Part shown: positions 26,081-34,285 of the stretch, one piece after another
Layout: each line of letters begins with the position of its first letter
Position numbering within the stretch: position 1 is the first letter of the stretch
Notes under the pieces: generated by a model
The model's input: the letters and a program-made list of their open reading frames with translations, nothing else
Told to the model about the DNA's origin: nothing
Databases searched by the model: none
Origin: Candidatus Poribacteria bacterium
Lineage (GTDB): Bacteria > Poribacteria > WGA-4E > WGA-3G
Length of the DNA: 64,000 nt
Reading direction: 5' to 3'
Assembly: GCA_022821965.1 (NCBI GenBank)
Contig: JAJECN010000020.1
Span: 62,001 to 126,000 of the forward strand
Translations under genes and position numbers: made by a program

Positions 26081-26998
26081 ATGGCAAGTTTTGATGCTGC
26101 CTCTAAGAAACAGGTCGAAACAAACCCACAAGATTTCGTAGACCTCTGCTTCAAATTCGGATTGGCAAATATCACGGTGCTGGAGGTTGTAACCCCCGAA
26201 CAACCTACCGTTGAAATGCATCAAGCAGATATCCTCATTAAAGCATTGCGCGATGGTCAAGAGGTACTTGTGCATTTCGAGTTTCAAACTACCGATAGTT
26301 ACGATCCTGAGATGCCGCTCCGGATGGCAGGTTATATTATCAGAGCGATTGAGGTCTACCGGCTGCCGGTATATTCCAATGTTATCTACCTGCGTCCTAA
26401 TGCCGGTAATAACGATCCGGGAAAATTTGCGCAAAATCTGGAAGGTCATAATATTTCGATTGAATACCAAGTTTTCTGTCTAATTGAGATGGATGGACAG
26501 GAAATTTTTGATTTGAAACCTGTGGGATTGATACCGTTTACCCCGCTCATGAAGCCTCCAGCGGATATGAATGAAGAGGAGTGGCTTCGTCGTTGTGTCC
26601 AAACTGCGGACGGTATTGATGTTCCCAACAAGCCAGAATATCTTGGAAGTCTCGCTGTTTTGGGGAATTTAATCTATGATGCGCAAACGATTTTAGAGAT
26701 TATTTCGGAGGAAACCATGCAACAATCTTCTATCGCTGAATACTTAGCACCAGAAGCACATGAACAAGGAATCCAACAAGGAATCCAACAAGGAATCCAA
26801 CGAGGTGTGAGAGAGAGCACTCGTGAGAACATCCTTGAAATTCTGGCGATTCGCTTACAACCCGATGCAGCGGAAACCTTCAAACCGACGCTGGAAGCGA
26901 TTGATGATCTGCAACGTCTCAAGCAGTTACATCGCGCCGCGATACTCGCGGAAAGTCCAGAAGATTTCACGCAAGCGTTGAACGAAAAAAACAAATGA
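26081..26998 (+). CDS. Rpn-family PD-(D/E)XK nuclease with internal start
   Basis: 305 residues. The N-terminal 150 residues form the PD-(D/E)XK core of the Rpn/transposase_31 family: D50 in HQADILIK and the ExQ version of the motif in HFEFQT (E67, Q69). Residues about 228-243 are the repeated EQGIQQGIQQGIQRG, followed by a helical tail. A GGAGG (26707-26711) and an in-frame ATG (26717, Met213) lie inside the gene and could give a separate 93-residue C-terminal protein. Rpn proteins are DNA nucleases implicated in recombination and phage defence, in which a small intragenic product can inhibit the large one. ATG 26081 follows AAAGGAATGAG. Confidence 0.8.
   Translation: MASFDAASKKQVETNPQDFVDLCFKFGLANITVLEVVTPEQPTVEMHQADILIKALRDGQEVLVHFEFQTTDSYDPEMPLRMAGYIIRAIEVYRLPVYSNVIYLRPNAGNNDPGKFAQNLEGHNISIEYQVFCLIEMDGQEIFDLKPVGLIPFTPLMKPPADMNEEEWLRRCVQTADGIDVPNKPEYLGSLAVLGNLIYDAQTILEIISEETMQQSSIAEYLAPEAHEQGIQQGIQQGIQRGVRESTRENILEILAIRLQPDAAETFKPTLEAIDDLQRLKQLHRAAILAESPEDFTQALNEKNK
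26717..26998 (+). CDS. Possible intragenic RpnS-like small protein (in frame within Rpn)
   Basis: Starts at the internal ATG of the Rpn gene, 5 bp after GGAGG, and would give the 93-residue C-terminal part (MQQSSIAEYL, EQGIQQ repeats, helical tail). The same GGAGG-5 bp-start arrangement opens the separate downstream copy at 27032. That match argues the internal site is real. Known intragenic Rpn products neutralise the full-length nuclease; that role is inferred here. Confidence 0.5.
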   Translation: MQQSSIAEYLAPEAHEQGIQQGIQQGIQRGVRESTRENILEILAIRLQPDAAETFKPTLEAIDDLQRLKQLHRAAILAESPEDFTQALNEKNK

Positions 26999-27031
26999 AC
27001 CACTGCACCTTGTTGCTGATTGGAGGAAACT

Positions 27032-27301
27032 GTGCAACAACCGCCTATTGTTGAATATTTCAAGAAAAAAGCATACGAACAAGGATTTCAGCAAGGATTT
27101 CAGCAAGGTGCTCAAGAAGCCAGTCGCGAGTGTATCCTCGAGGTTCTGAAGTTTCGATTTCAGTTTGACGCAGCGCAAAACCTCAAGTTAACTTTGGATG
27201 GAATTAACGATCTACAGCGTCTCAAGCAGCTCTTTCGCACCGCATTACGGGTGGAAAGTCCCGAGGAATTCACACGCGTATTGAAGGAGAGCAGCAACTG
27301 A
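27032..27301 (+). CDS. Stand-alone duplicate of the Rpn C-terminal domain
   Basis: 89 residues from GTG 27032 with GGAGG at 27022-27026. It matches Rpn residues 213-305 throughout: QQPPIVEYF, EQGFQQGFQQG, CILEVLKF, DGINDLQRLKQLFRTALR and a closing ESPEEFTRVLKE. It has no nuclease core. It lies 33 bp after the full-length gene on the same strand. It may be a free-standing antitoxin-like partner or simply the remnant of a second, truncated Rpn gene. The intact frame and the ribosome-binding site favour expression. Confidence 0.6.
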   Translation: MQQPPIVEYFKKKAYEQGFQQGFQQGAQEASRECILEVLKFRFQFDAAQNLKLTLDGINDLQRLKQLFRTALRVESPEEFTRVLKESSN

Positions 27302-27385
27302 ACCTGTATCGTGTTCCACACGATCCCATATTTTATCACCATTGATATTCATTTTTCTTAACTTTACATTAAAGGAGACATTTCT

Positions 27386-28423
27386 GTGTATAAAACCGCA
27401 ATGTTAGGGTGTGGTGGCCGCGCCCGTGCGCACGCTGATGCCTACCGCTTCGTCAAAGGCGGTAAACTCGCTGCAATCTGCGATATGAACGAAGAATTAC
27501 TCAACAAATTCGGAGACGATTTCGACATCTCATCACGCTACACTGACTTGGACGAAATGCTTGAAAAAGAGAAACCCGATGTCCTCCATATCGTCACAGC
27601 ACCGGTGCTGCGGGGTAGCAACGAGCGCATCCGTTACCCGCTCATGAAACAAGCATCCGATGCGGGTGTTCCGGCAGCGATTGTGGAAAAACCGATTGCT
27701 GTTGAAAGCGAAGATTGGAAGCAAATTTCAGGGCTTTCCAAAGAGACGAAAACGAAATTCGTCGTCAACACACAACTCAACTTCCACCCACAAAACTTGG
27801 AATTAAAAGCAGATGTGGCGGCAGGACGTATCGGCGAAATTAAGTTCATTGATGCGAGCGCACGCAGCACACCTGTTGACCAAGGTCCGCACGTACTTCA
27901 ATTGGTATCTTCCTACATTGACAACTCGCGTCCAGTCCGTGTTCTCGGGCAAATCTCTGGCGGCGAACACTTGGATTCAGCACAACCCTCTCCGCAGTAT
28001 GCGAGTGCGCGCGTCCAATATGAGAACGGACTTCATGTCTCTGTGGCATTTGGCACAGCCATCGCGCCGACTGCGTCCGATGATCCAGTTGTTTTCTTCC
28101 ACAAACGCGTTTTTGTTGTAGGGACGACAGGGTTCGTGCATTGGCGGTTCAGCAGTTGGGAACGCTCAACCCATGAGGGCGGTTATGAAGGCGGTCCACT
28201 CAGTTACGGAGAGCAAGATGTCATCGCACAAGGCAATCTTACCGAAGCCGTTTTTGATTGGTTGGATGATGAGAGCAAGGTACATCCGACCCATCTTGAA
28301 CAATCGCTCGCAGAATTCAATCTGCTTTTGGGAATTTACTATAGCGGCATCACAAACGAAGTGATTGATCTCCCGTTTGACCCACCGGATGGACTGATGG
28401 ATAAACTGAGAGCCAAACTATAA
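27386..28423 (+). CDS. Gfo/Idh/MocA oxidoreductase, array paralogue 4
   Basis: 345 residues, starting at GTG 27386 behind AAGGAGACA. LGCGGRARAHADAYR, VEKPIAVESEDW, IGEIKFIDASARSTPVDQGP and FVHWRFSSWERS are shared with the other three. The variable segment is SGGEHLDSAQPSPQYASAR, then AIAPTASDDPVVFFH. It is separated from paralogue 3 by the Rpn unit. There is a typical NAD(P)-binding first half; the substrate is unknown. Confidence 0.85.
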   Translation: MYKTAMLGCGGRARAHADAYRFVKGGKLAAICDMNEELLNKFGDDFDISSRYTDLDEMLEKEKPDVLHIVTAPVLRGSNERIRYPLMKQASDAGVPAAIVEKPIAVESEDWKQISGLSKETKTKFVVNTQLNFHPQNLELKADVAAGRIGEIKFIDASARSTPVDQGPHVLQLVSSYIDNSRPVRVLGQISGGEHLDSAQPSPQYASARVQYENGLHVSVAFGTAIAPTASDDPVVFFHKRVFVVGTTGFVHWRFSSWERSTHEGGYEGGPLSYGEQDVIAQGNLTEAVFDWLDDESKVHPTHLEQSLAEFNLLLGIYYSGITNEVIDLPFDPPDGLMDKLRAKL

Positions 28424-28474
28424 GGTAGCTTCTTGCACCTTTTGCGCACGCGTATCCAAATGTCTTTTTTATCC

Positions 28475-28502
28475 TATGGCGAGGTCTCCGGATCTCGCCA
28501 TA
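28475..28502. repeat. Stem-loop upstream of the first LamG gene
   Basis: TATGGCGAG (28475-28483) and CTCGCCATA (28494-28502) form a perfect 9-bp stem with a 10-base loop. No T-run follows on either strand. It lies just before the GGAGG site of the LamG gene and could affect its leader. Confidence 0.4.
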
Positions 28503-28527
28503 CGCTCACTTGAATGGAGGTACAACC

Positions 28528-29256
28528 GTGTCCCTTTCAAAAATTGGGTGTCTGATCTTCTTTCTATCTGGCATTGTCAGTCTCACAGCAAATGCGGGAT
28601 TGGTGGGTTATTGGTCGTTTGACGGGGCAGACGAGGCGAACGATCTGAGTGGGAACGGGCACGATGGCGTTATCCGTGGAAATCCGAAGGTGGTAGCCGG
28701 AAAATTCGGTGAGGCATTGGAATTTAACGGTGGCACTGACTATGTTGAAATACCGGATGCACCGGCAATTTCTGAATTGAAAGTACTGTCTATGTCGGCA
28801 TGGATTAATCCAACGAAACTCGGTGCGTGGGTGGCGGTTGCGGAGAAAGGTATCCATCTTAACTGGAGTTACGGTTTTTTCATTGAACCTGACGGAACAC
28901 TCTCCTTTTACGTCTCCACCGGTCCTGGCAACAATCTCGTCTGTTGTGTTGGCAATTTTGCGCTTGAAATTGGAAAGTGGTATCACATTTTCGGTTCCTA
29001 CGACGGTAAGTCTGTGAAGGCTTACGTTGATGGAAAACTGGAAGGTGAGATGCCCGGTAATGATGCCGTTCATATCACTGAGGGATTACCCCTCACGATC
29101 GGTAGTCGCAATGGTCAGAACCATTTTGCCGGTGCTGTTGACGAGGTGGCGTTCTGGGATGAAGCCATCGCTGTTGAGGACGCTATGGACCCACTTCTTG
29201 TGAAACTGGGACGGAAACTAACGACTACTTGGGGTGCAATAAAAACACGACGTTAA
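28528..29256 (+). CDS. Secreted LamG-domain protein
   Basis: 242 residues from GTG 28528, 7 bp after GGAGG. Signal peptide IGCLIFFLSGIVSLTANA, then a concanavalin-like LamG fold: GYWSFDGADEANDLSGNGHD, GEALEFNGGTDYVEIPD, MSAWINPTKLG, WYHIFGSYDGKSVKAYVDGK, VDEVAFWDEAI. Such domains bind carbohydrate or protein surfaces. The tail KLTTTWGAIKTRR matches the C-termini of the proteins at 30270, 31073 and 34282. The dioxygenase gene starts 2 bp after its stop. Confidence 0.8.
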   Translation: MSLSKIGCLIFFLSGIVSLTANAGLVGYWSFDGADEANDLSGNGHDGVIRGNPKVVAGKFGEALEFNGGTDYVEIPDAPAISELKVLSMSAWINPTKLGAWVAVAEKGIHLNWSYGFFIEPDGTLSFYVSTGPGNNLVCCVGNFALEIGKWYHIFGSYDGKSVKAYVDGKLEGEMPGNDAVHITEGLPLTIGSRNGQNHFAGAVDEVAFWDEAIAVEDAMDPLLVKLGRKLTTTWGAIKTRR

Positions 29257-29258
29257 AA

Positions 29259-30113
29259 ATGATGGAAACGAATTCTGAAAAATTTACGGAACAGGGGTAT
29301 CTTGTTGTCCAATCGGTGCTGGCTGAGTCTGATCTTGCCCCGTTAATTGCTGTTGTCTCTGAAGTCGTTGATACACGCGCCACTGAACTCTATAACGAAG
29401 ATGTCATCTTGAATACATACAAAGAGATGTCTTTTGAACACCGTTGGCACGCTGTCCTAAAAGCGTGTGGCAGAGAGAACGAGGTCTTTGGCTGGCATAC
29501 GCTTGTCTTCAGCGAAGCACTCTTTAATCTGATAACCCATCCAAAGGTGTTGGATGTCTTAGAATCCCTTATCGGAAGCGATATTCAGTTTAACGGCGAC
29601 TTTTGGGTGCGTCCAAAACTTCCCAACGAAAAGTTGACGACACTCCCGTGGCACCAAGACAGCGCATATATGCCGAATACCGAAACAGATACGCATCTCA
29701 CCGTTTGGCTTCCACTCGTCGATGTCAAAACGGAAAACGGTGCTTTGCAATTCCTGCCCGGAAGCCATAAGTCAGGTCTTCAAACCTATCACCGTGTTCC
29801 CGGTGAGGCATTCGCTGTGCCAGTTCTCTCCCCTACAGCGTCTGACACTGATATTCACACCTTAGAGATGAAGAAGGGTGATCTGCTCGTTTTCAACAAT
29901 CTGGTCTTTCATCGGTCGTTATTCAACCGCAGCGACATCATCCGATGGTCGGTGGATTTTCGGTTCAGTCCGACTGCTACTTCATTGGATGGGCTTTGGC
30001 ACGAAGCGATTGCATGCCCTGCGCGTGAAAGTACAACTCGGCAGTGTCCAACGTCGTGGCAGGCGTGGCGTGCCCAATGGGAAGCCAGTCCACATAAGGG
30101 TAGATTTGTTTAA
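29259..30113 (+). CDS. Phytanoyl-CoA dioxygenase (PhyH) family protein
   Basis: About 284 residues. Fe(II)/2-oxoglutarate dioxygenase fold with the metal motif HxD in PWHQDSAY, a distal His in LVFHRSLFNR and the 2-oxoglutarate-type Arg in RWSVDFRF. GALQFLPGSHKSG is the characteristic turn between them. These enzymes hydroxylate diverse small molecules and are expanded in some marine lineages. Two adjacent ATGs (29259, 29262) start the frame right after the LamG stop, without a clear ribosome-binding site, suggesting translational coupling. Substrate unknown. Confidence 0.85.
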   Translation: MMETNSEKFTEQGYLVVQSVLAESDLAPLIAVVSEVVDTRATELYNEDVILNTYKEMSFEHRWHAVLKACGRENEVFGWHTLVFSEALFNLITHPKVLDVLESLIGSDIQFNGDFWVRPKLPNEKLTTLPWHQDSAYMPNTETDTHLTVWLPLVDVKTENGALQFLPGSHKSGLQTYHRVPGEAFAVPVLSPTASDTDIHTLEMKKGDLLVFNNLVFHRSLFNRSDIIRWSVDFRFSPTATSLDGLWHEAIACPARESTTRQCPTSWQAWRAQWEASPHKGRFV

Positions 30114-30147
30114 CCCTTCGGCGAAGGTTTCCAGTCTTAAAAAGAGG

Positions 30148-30176
30148 TTGTATTTCCACATTTTTTATGTTACAAT
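30148..30176 (+). promoter_or_regulatory. Promoter for the 30270 LamG gene
   Basis: TTGTAT (30148-30153), 17-base spacer, TACAAT (30171-30176); the leader then runs about 85 bp to TAGGAGGT. Confidence 0.5.
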
Positions 30177-30269
30177 TGATTAAACTATACGCAGCATAAG
30201 AACATGTTTCGGAAGAATCGGAGAATATACACGATTCACCGGTCTTCTGACAACAGGTAGGAGGTAAAT

Positions 30270-31028
30270 TTGTTAAACGCAAGAGGTATAACAATTGTTC
30301 TCAGCCTGATGCTCATCTTGAGTATGAGTCTAACGGGTTCTGCTGAGATTAACGAAGATATGATTGCAGCGGCATGGCTGTTTGAAGGCGATGCCGAAGA
30401 CGTTTCTGGTAACGGGTTTGATGGTGAAGTAAAAGGTGGTAAGTTTGTCACAGGCAAAATCGGCGATGCCATCGAACTAAACGGCGCAAGCGACTGGATC
30501 GAAATCCCGAAACGGATCGGCGAATTTGAAGAAATTACCTTCACGCATTGGGTCAAATCCACTGGACGCGAGGGAGCATGGCGTGTTTTCTTCAACGTCA
30601 ACGGTTGGAAAGCCGGGGACATCCATTACCAGATGCACCCGAATAATAAGGTTGAGTTCTCCATTCACAGTAATCCAGGCGGGAATGATACCTTTGCGAA
30701 CTATATGTTAGCAGGGGATCAGATGGACAAATGGGTCCACATCGCGACTGCCTACAGCGCGAAGGAAAAGAAAATTCGTTTTTACGTTAACGGCGAACTC
30801 GATATCGAAAACGATTGGGGTGGAAACCCCGGGGTCCTCGACCCAGCTCGGATTGGCGATTGGAATCAATCAAGACAGTGGGAAGGGTTAATAGACGAGT
30901 TCATCATCTTCAACACTGTTCTTGACGAGGGCGACATACAAGCCGTTATGAATGATGGTCTTGAGCCAACCCTCGCTGTAGACGCGAAACAAAAGTTAGC
31001 TGTCACGTGGGGCAGTCTCAAGAAATAA
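30270..31028 (+). CDS. Secreted LamG-domain protein
   Basis: 252 residues from TTG 30270, supported by TAGGAGGT at 30258-30265. Signal peptide (VLSLMLILSMSLTGSAE), then the LamG fold: AAWLFEGDAEDVSGNGFDGE, IGDAIELNGASDWIEIP, FTHWVKSTGR, WVHIATAYSAKEKKIRFYVN, LIDEFIIFNTVLDEGDIQ. The C-terminus KLAVTWGSLKK is the shared tail. Likely exported and perhaps attached to the surface. Its ligand is unknown. Confidence 0.8.
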   Translation: MLNARGITIVLSLMLILSMSLTGSAEINEDMIAAAWLFEGDAEDVSGNGFDGEVKGGKFVTGKIGDAIELNGASDWIEIPKRIGEFEEITFTHWVKSTGREGAWRVFFNVNGWKAGDIHYQMHPNNKVEFSIHSNPGGNDTFANYMLAGDQMDKWVHIATAYSAKEKKIRFYVNGELDIENDWGGNPGVLDPARIGDWNQSRQWEGLIDEFIIFNTVLDEGDIQAVMNDGLEPTLAVDAKQKLAVTWGSLKK

Positions 31029-31072
31029 GCGAGAAGTGATTACTGAATCGCTTTTCCAAAGAGGAAATAAAT

Positions 31073-31915
31073 ATGTTTTTGGCAAAACGGTATCTGAATT
31101 ACACATTCACTGCGATTGTTGTCATTACCTTCAGTTTCGCGATGATGGCTACAAGCCACGCGGCGTTTGATGAAGGAGACATTGCGGGGATGTGGACCTT
31201 TGAAGAAGGTAAAGGTAAAGTTGTAAAAGATCTTTCCGGTAATGGAACCGACGGTGAATTTGTCGGCGACCTGAAATGGGCGAAAGGCAAATTCGGCGGT
31301 GGGTTGGAATTTAACGGTGCAGACACTTGGGTCAAACTCGGCACTAAAGGCGAAGACAAAACGTTAGCCGCCTTGGATTTCAAAGATTCCAAAGGATTCT
31401 CAATCCATTCTTGGGTCTATGCAGCAGAGGATCCGACCGGCAAATGTGTGGTATGGAAAGGGCTTGGGTGCTCGACTTGGTCGCAGTTTTTGCTTGGAAC
31501 GGGTGCACACGAGAACGGCGAAAATAGCACGAAAGCAGCGTTCCACATCCGCATTGCCAATGGTGGCGCGAAACTTGAAGTTCTCGGTGATGAACTTTCT
31601 GCTAAAGAGTGGATTCACCTCGTTGGTACATGGGATGGATCCAAACTCCACGTCTATGTTAATGGCAAACTGCAAAACTCCGAGGATGCAAAAGGACCGC
31701 CGTGGGCATCTCCCGAAGAGGTCTATATCGGTGCTGACCCAGGCTGTGGCAAACGCTGTCAGTGGAACGGTATCATTGATGAAGTCGTTATCTTTGACAC
31801 AGTACTCTCTGATGATGACGTAGCAAAACTCGGTGAGGGTATTGAAGGGGCATTAGCCGTTGAAGCCGCTGGAAAAATAGCGACAACTTGGGGTTCACTT
31901 AAATCTTCCCAGTAA
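31073..31915 (+). CDS. Secreted LamG-domain protein
   Basis: 280 residues from ATG 31073, behind AGAGGAA. Signal peptide TAIVVITFSFAMMATSHAAF. LamG signatures: AGMWTFEEGKGKVVKDLSGN, GGLEFNGADTWVKLG, FSIHSWVYAAED, WIHLVGTWDGSKLHVYVNGK, GIIDEVVIFDTVLSDDDV. A Cys pair (GCGKRC) could form a disulfide. The tail KIATTWGSLKSSQ repeats the shared motif. It lies 44 bp after the previous LamG gene and is probably co-transcribed. Confidence 0.8.
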   Translation: MFLAKRYLNYTFTAIVVITFSFAMMATSHAAFDEGDIAGMWTFEEGKGKVVKDLSGNGTDGEFVGDLKWAKGKFGGGLEFNGADTWVKLGTKGEDKTLAALDFKDSKGFSIHSWVYAAEDPTGKCVVWKGLGCSTWSQFLLGTGAHENGENSTKAAFHIRIANGGAKLEVLGDELSAKEWIHLVGTWDGSKLHVYVNGKLQNSEDAKGPPWASPEEVYIGADPGCGKRCQWNGIIDEVVIFDTVLSDDDVAKLGEGIEGALAVEAAGKIATTWGSLKSSQ

Positions 31916-32019
31916 GTATCCTTTGAGGTATACATCGTATTGAAAATGAGGTGTCCTCCAATTGAGGTGGGCATCTCATCTTATACGGACTAAGTGAAGT
32001 GTATGAGGACGGTTGATCC

Positions 32020-32808
32020 ATGGATTTAGGACTCCGCGGAAAACGTGCAATTGTTACCGGCGGTAGTCGCGGCATTGGTAAACAGTGCGCGCTTGCCCTC
32101 GCACGTGAAGGTGTTCACGTCTGCATTGCTGCCCGAACTGAAGACATACTCAATCAAACCCTTGCGGAACTTGAGCAGACCGGCGGCAAAGGACATACCG
32201 TTGCGGTGGATCTAACCACACAAGCCGGTTGTAAAAAAGTGGTGCAGGAGACGATTGATCGTTTTGGTGGTGTTGACATTCTCGTCAATAATGTCGGTGC
32301 CGCTCGAAACGCTGATATTTTAGGACTGTCGCCGAAACTGATTGATGAAGCACTTTCATTGAAAACTTACAGTTATCTACGAATGTCACAACTGGTTATT
32401 CCGTATATGAGGGAAAATCAGTGGGGACGAATTGTCAATGTCGCTGGTGCAGCTGGCACGAGTCCCACCCGTGGTAACATACCGACAGGAGCTGCGAATA
32501 TCACTATTCTGAACATCACAAGAGCACTCTCTGATGCTGTCGCAGGTGATGGAATCTTGGTAAATACTGTTTGCCCGGGATTGACCAATACCGGTCGAGC
32601 ACGCACACAGCAAAGTGCAAGAGCCAAGCGCGAAGGACGTGATGTTGAGGAATTATTGCAGGAACTTGGACAAGAACTGCCTGCAGGACGTATCGCGGAG
32701 CCGGAGGAGGTGGCGAATGTCGTGACGTTCTTAGCTTCTGAAGCTTGCTCTTATATGTTTGGGAGTGCACTTTATATGGATGGTGGTAAACGTCGCGCAA
32801 CCCCGTGA
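32020..32808 (+). CDS. Short-chain dehydrogenase fold protein lacking the usual catalytic residues
   Basis: 262 residues. The nucleotide site TGGSRGIG (13-20) and NNVGAARN are intact. In the active-site stretch VNVAGAAGTSPTRGNIPTGA, the expected Ser is Ala/Gly, and alignment on the following LNITRAL puts Thr156 and Asn160 where Tyr and Lys of YxxxK should be. SDR subgroups without YxxxK exist, so the protein may bind NAD(P) with altered chemistry or act as a non-catalytic partner. GRIAEPEEVANVVTFLASE and YMDGGKRRA complete the fold. Confidence 0.75.
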   Translation: MDLGLRGKRAIVTGGSRGIGKQCALALAREGVHVCIAARTEDILNQTLAELEQTGGKGHTVAVDLTTQAGCKKVVQETIDRFGGVDILVNNVGAARNADILGLSPKLIDEALSLKTYSYLRMSQLVIPYMRENQWGRIVNVAGAAGTSPTRGNIPTGAANITILNITRALSDAVAGDGILVNTVCPGLTNTGRARTQQSARAKREGRDVEELLQELGQELPAGRIAEPEEVANVVTFLASEACSYMFGSALYMDGGKRRATP

Positions 32809-32911
32809 GCGTAACAGCATCTGTCTGAGTGAGATTTTTGCCGCTCAAACAACTGACAAATTTCCAATTAATCGTAACCAACCTCCCCACACTCTATTTA
32901 TAGGCAGTAGA

Positions 32912-34285
32912 ATGAATGTCGAGAACCGAACCATCTTTGAAGGGGACAATCTGCATGTACTTCGCGGTCTTGACACAGACACCGTAGATCTGATCTACCT
33001 CGACCCACCCTTTAATTCCAATCGAACCTTTGAAGCACCGGTGGAGAGCGAGGCAGCGGGCGCAGCTTTCAAAGATTCATGGACGTTAAGCGATTTGGAT
33101 AAAGCATCGCACGGTGAACTGGCGGAAAGAGACCCTGCGGTTTACTATACCATCAGTTCCGCTGAGTTTAGTCATGGGAAGTCCATGAAAGCCTATCTCA
33201 TTATGATGGGTATCCGAATGCTGGAGATGCATCGAATCCTGAAATCGACAGGGACTATCTATCTCCATTGTGATGATAACGCAAGCCACTATCTTAAAAT
33301 GATGATGGATGGCATTTTTGGGAAGGACAATTTTAGGAACGAGATCGTTTGGCAAAGGGCTGCAACCAGCAAGGGAAACCTTAAAAAAGGGTTGGCGCGA
33401 GATTCGGATCTCATCTTCCGGTATTCAAAAAGCAACGACTTTGTATGGAATCCTGAGGCTGTTACGATTCCTTATGATATGGCGGACTTGGATGAAAAAA
33501 CCAAACGCCAATATTATTGTGTTGAACCGGAAACTGGACGACTCGTTTCACATACCTCTATAACCGCTCAGACGCAGGATCCCGATTCTCATCTTACATA
33601 CGAGGTGATGGGAGTCGTCAGGACATGGCGGTGGGCGAAAACGCGGATGCTGAAAGAGATTGAAGCGGGACGCGTTGTACAAACAAGTCCCGGGAACGTT
33701 CCCCGATATAAACGGTATCTTGATGAGCAAAAAGGCAAAACGCTGAACAATATCTGGGTGGATATTCCTAACTTAACCGCAAGAAGTAAAGAGCGGATTG
33801 GATATCCCACACAGAAGCCGCTTGCGCTGTTAGAGCGAATTATTCATGCAAGTAGCAATCCGGGGGACATGGTACTTGATCCGTTTTGTGGGTGCGCTAC
33901 CACATGTGTTGCTGCGGAACGTCTACAGCGTCACTGGGTAGGCATTGATTTGAGTCACAAATCTTTTGAACTCGTCAAATCGCGTCTTGAACAACGCGGT
34001 GTCCTTGAACCGGTTATCCACCGAAAGGGTAACCCTGAGTTTTACCAACAGGATCGAACCTATAAGCACACATTATTCGGATGCCAAGGTGGCAGGTGCA
34101 ACGGTTGCCAGATATTATTTCCGTTTTCTAATATGACAGTTGACTATATTCTAACGAAATCCAAAGGTGGTGCCGAAACTCCCGATAATCTTCAGTTATT
34201 GTGTAGTGGATGTCAGTTAATGAAGGGGGATGGCACACAGGAACAATTAATTCAGAAGTTGAAAGACGAAGGAACTCTGAAATGA
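32912..34285 (+). CDS. Site-specific DNA methyltransferase (N4/N6 amino type) with degenerate C-terminal HNH domain
   Basis: 457 residues from ATG 32912; the frame is open further upstream but overlaps the SDR gene. The catalytic motif DPPF is at 31-34, ahead of the AdoMet motif DPFCGCAT (323-330) followed by WVGIDLS, i.e. beta-class order. It would methylate an adenine N6 or cytosine N4. Residues about 391-440 form an HNH-like zinc domain: C396xxC399, VDYILTKSKGG, Asn426 and C431xxC434. The normal DH pair is D411-Y412, so the nuclease His is lost and the domain may only bind DNA. No restriction gene is adjacent. The stop overlaps the next gene's ATG by 4 bp. Confidence 0.8.
   Translation: MNVENRTIFEGDNLHVLRGLDTDTVDLIYLDPPFNSNRTFEAPVESEAAGAAFKDSWTLSDLDKASHGELAERDPAVYYTISSAEFSHGKSMKAYLIMMGIRMLEMHRILKSTGTIYLHCDDNASHYLKMMMDGIFGKDNFRNEIVWQRAATSKGNLKKGLARDSDLIFRYSKSNDFVWNPEAVTIPYDMADLDEKTKRQYYCVEPETGRLVSHTSITAQTQDPDSHLTYEVMGVVRTWRWAKTRMLKEIEAGRVVQTSPGNVPRYKRYLDEQKGKTLNNIWVDIPNLTARSKERIGYPTQKPLALLERIIHASSNPGDMVLDPFCGCATTCVAAERLQRHWVGIDLSHKSFELVKSRLEQRGVLEPVIHRKGNPEFYQQDRTYKHTLFGCQGGRCNGCQILFPFSNMTVDYILTKSKGGAETPDNLQLLCSGCQLMKGDGTQEQLIQKLKDEGTLK

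Noticed and set aside
25889-26470. 193-codon minus-strand frame over the Rpn gene
   Set aside because: Antisense to a protein with recognisable nuclease motifs and its own promoter.
32759-32911. N-terminal extension of the methyltransferase
   Set aside because: It overlaps the SDR gene, has no ribosome-binding site and no family similarity; the ATG at 32912 begins directly before the conserved start of the domain.
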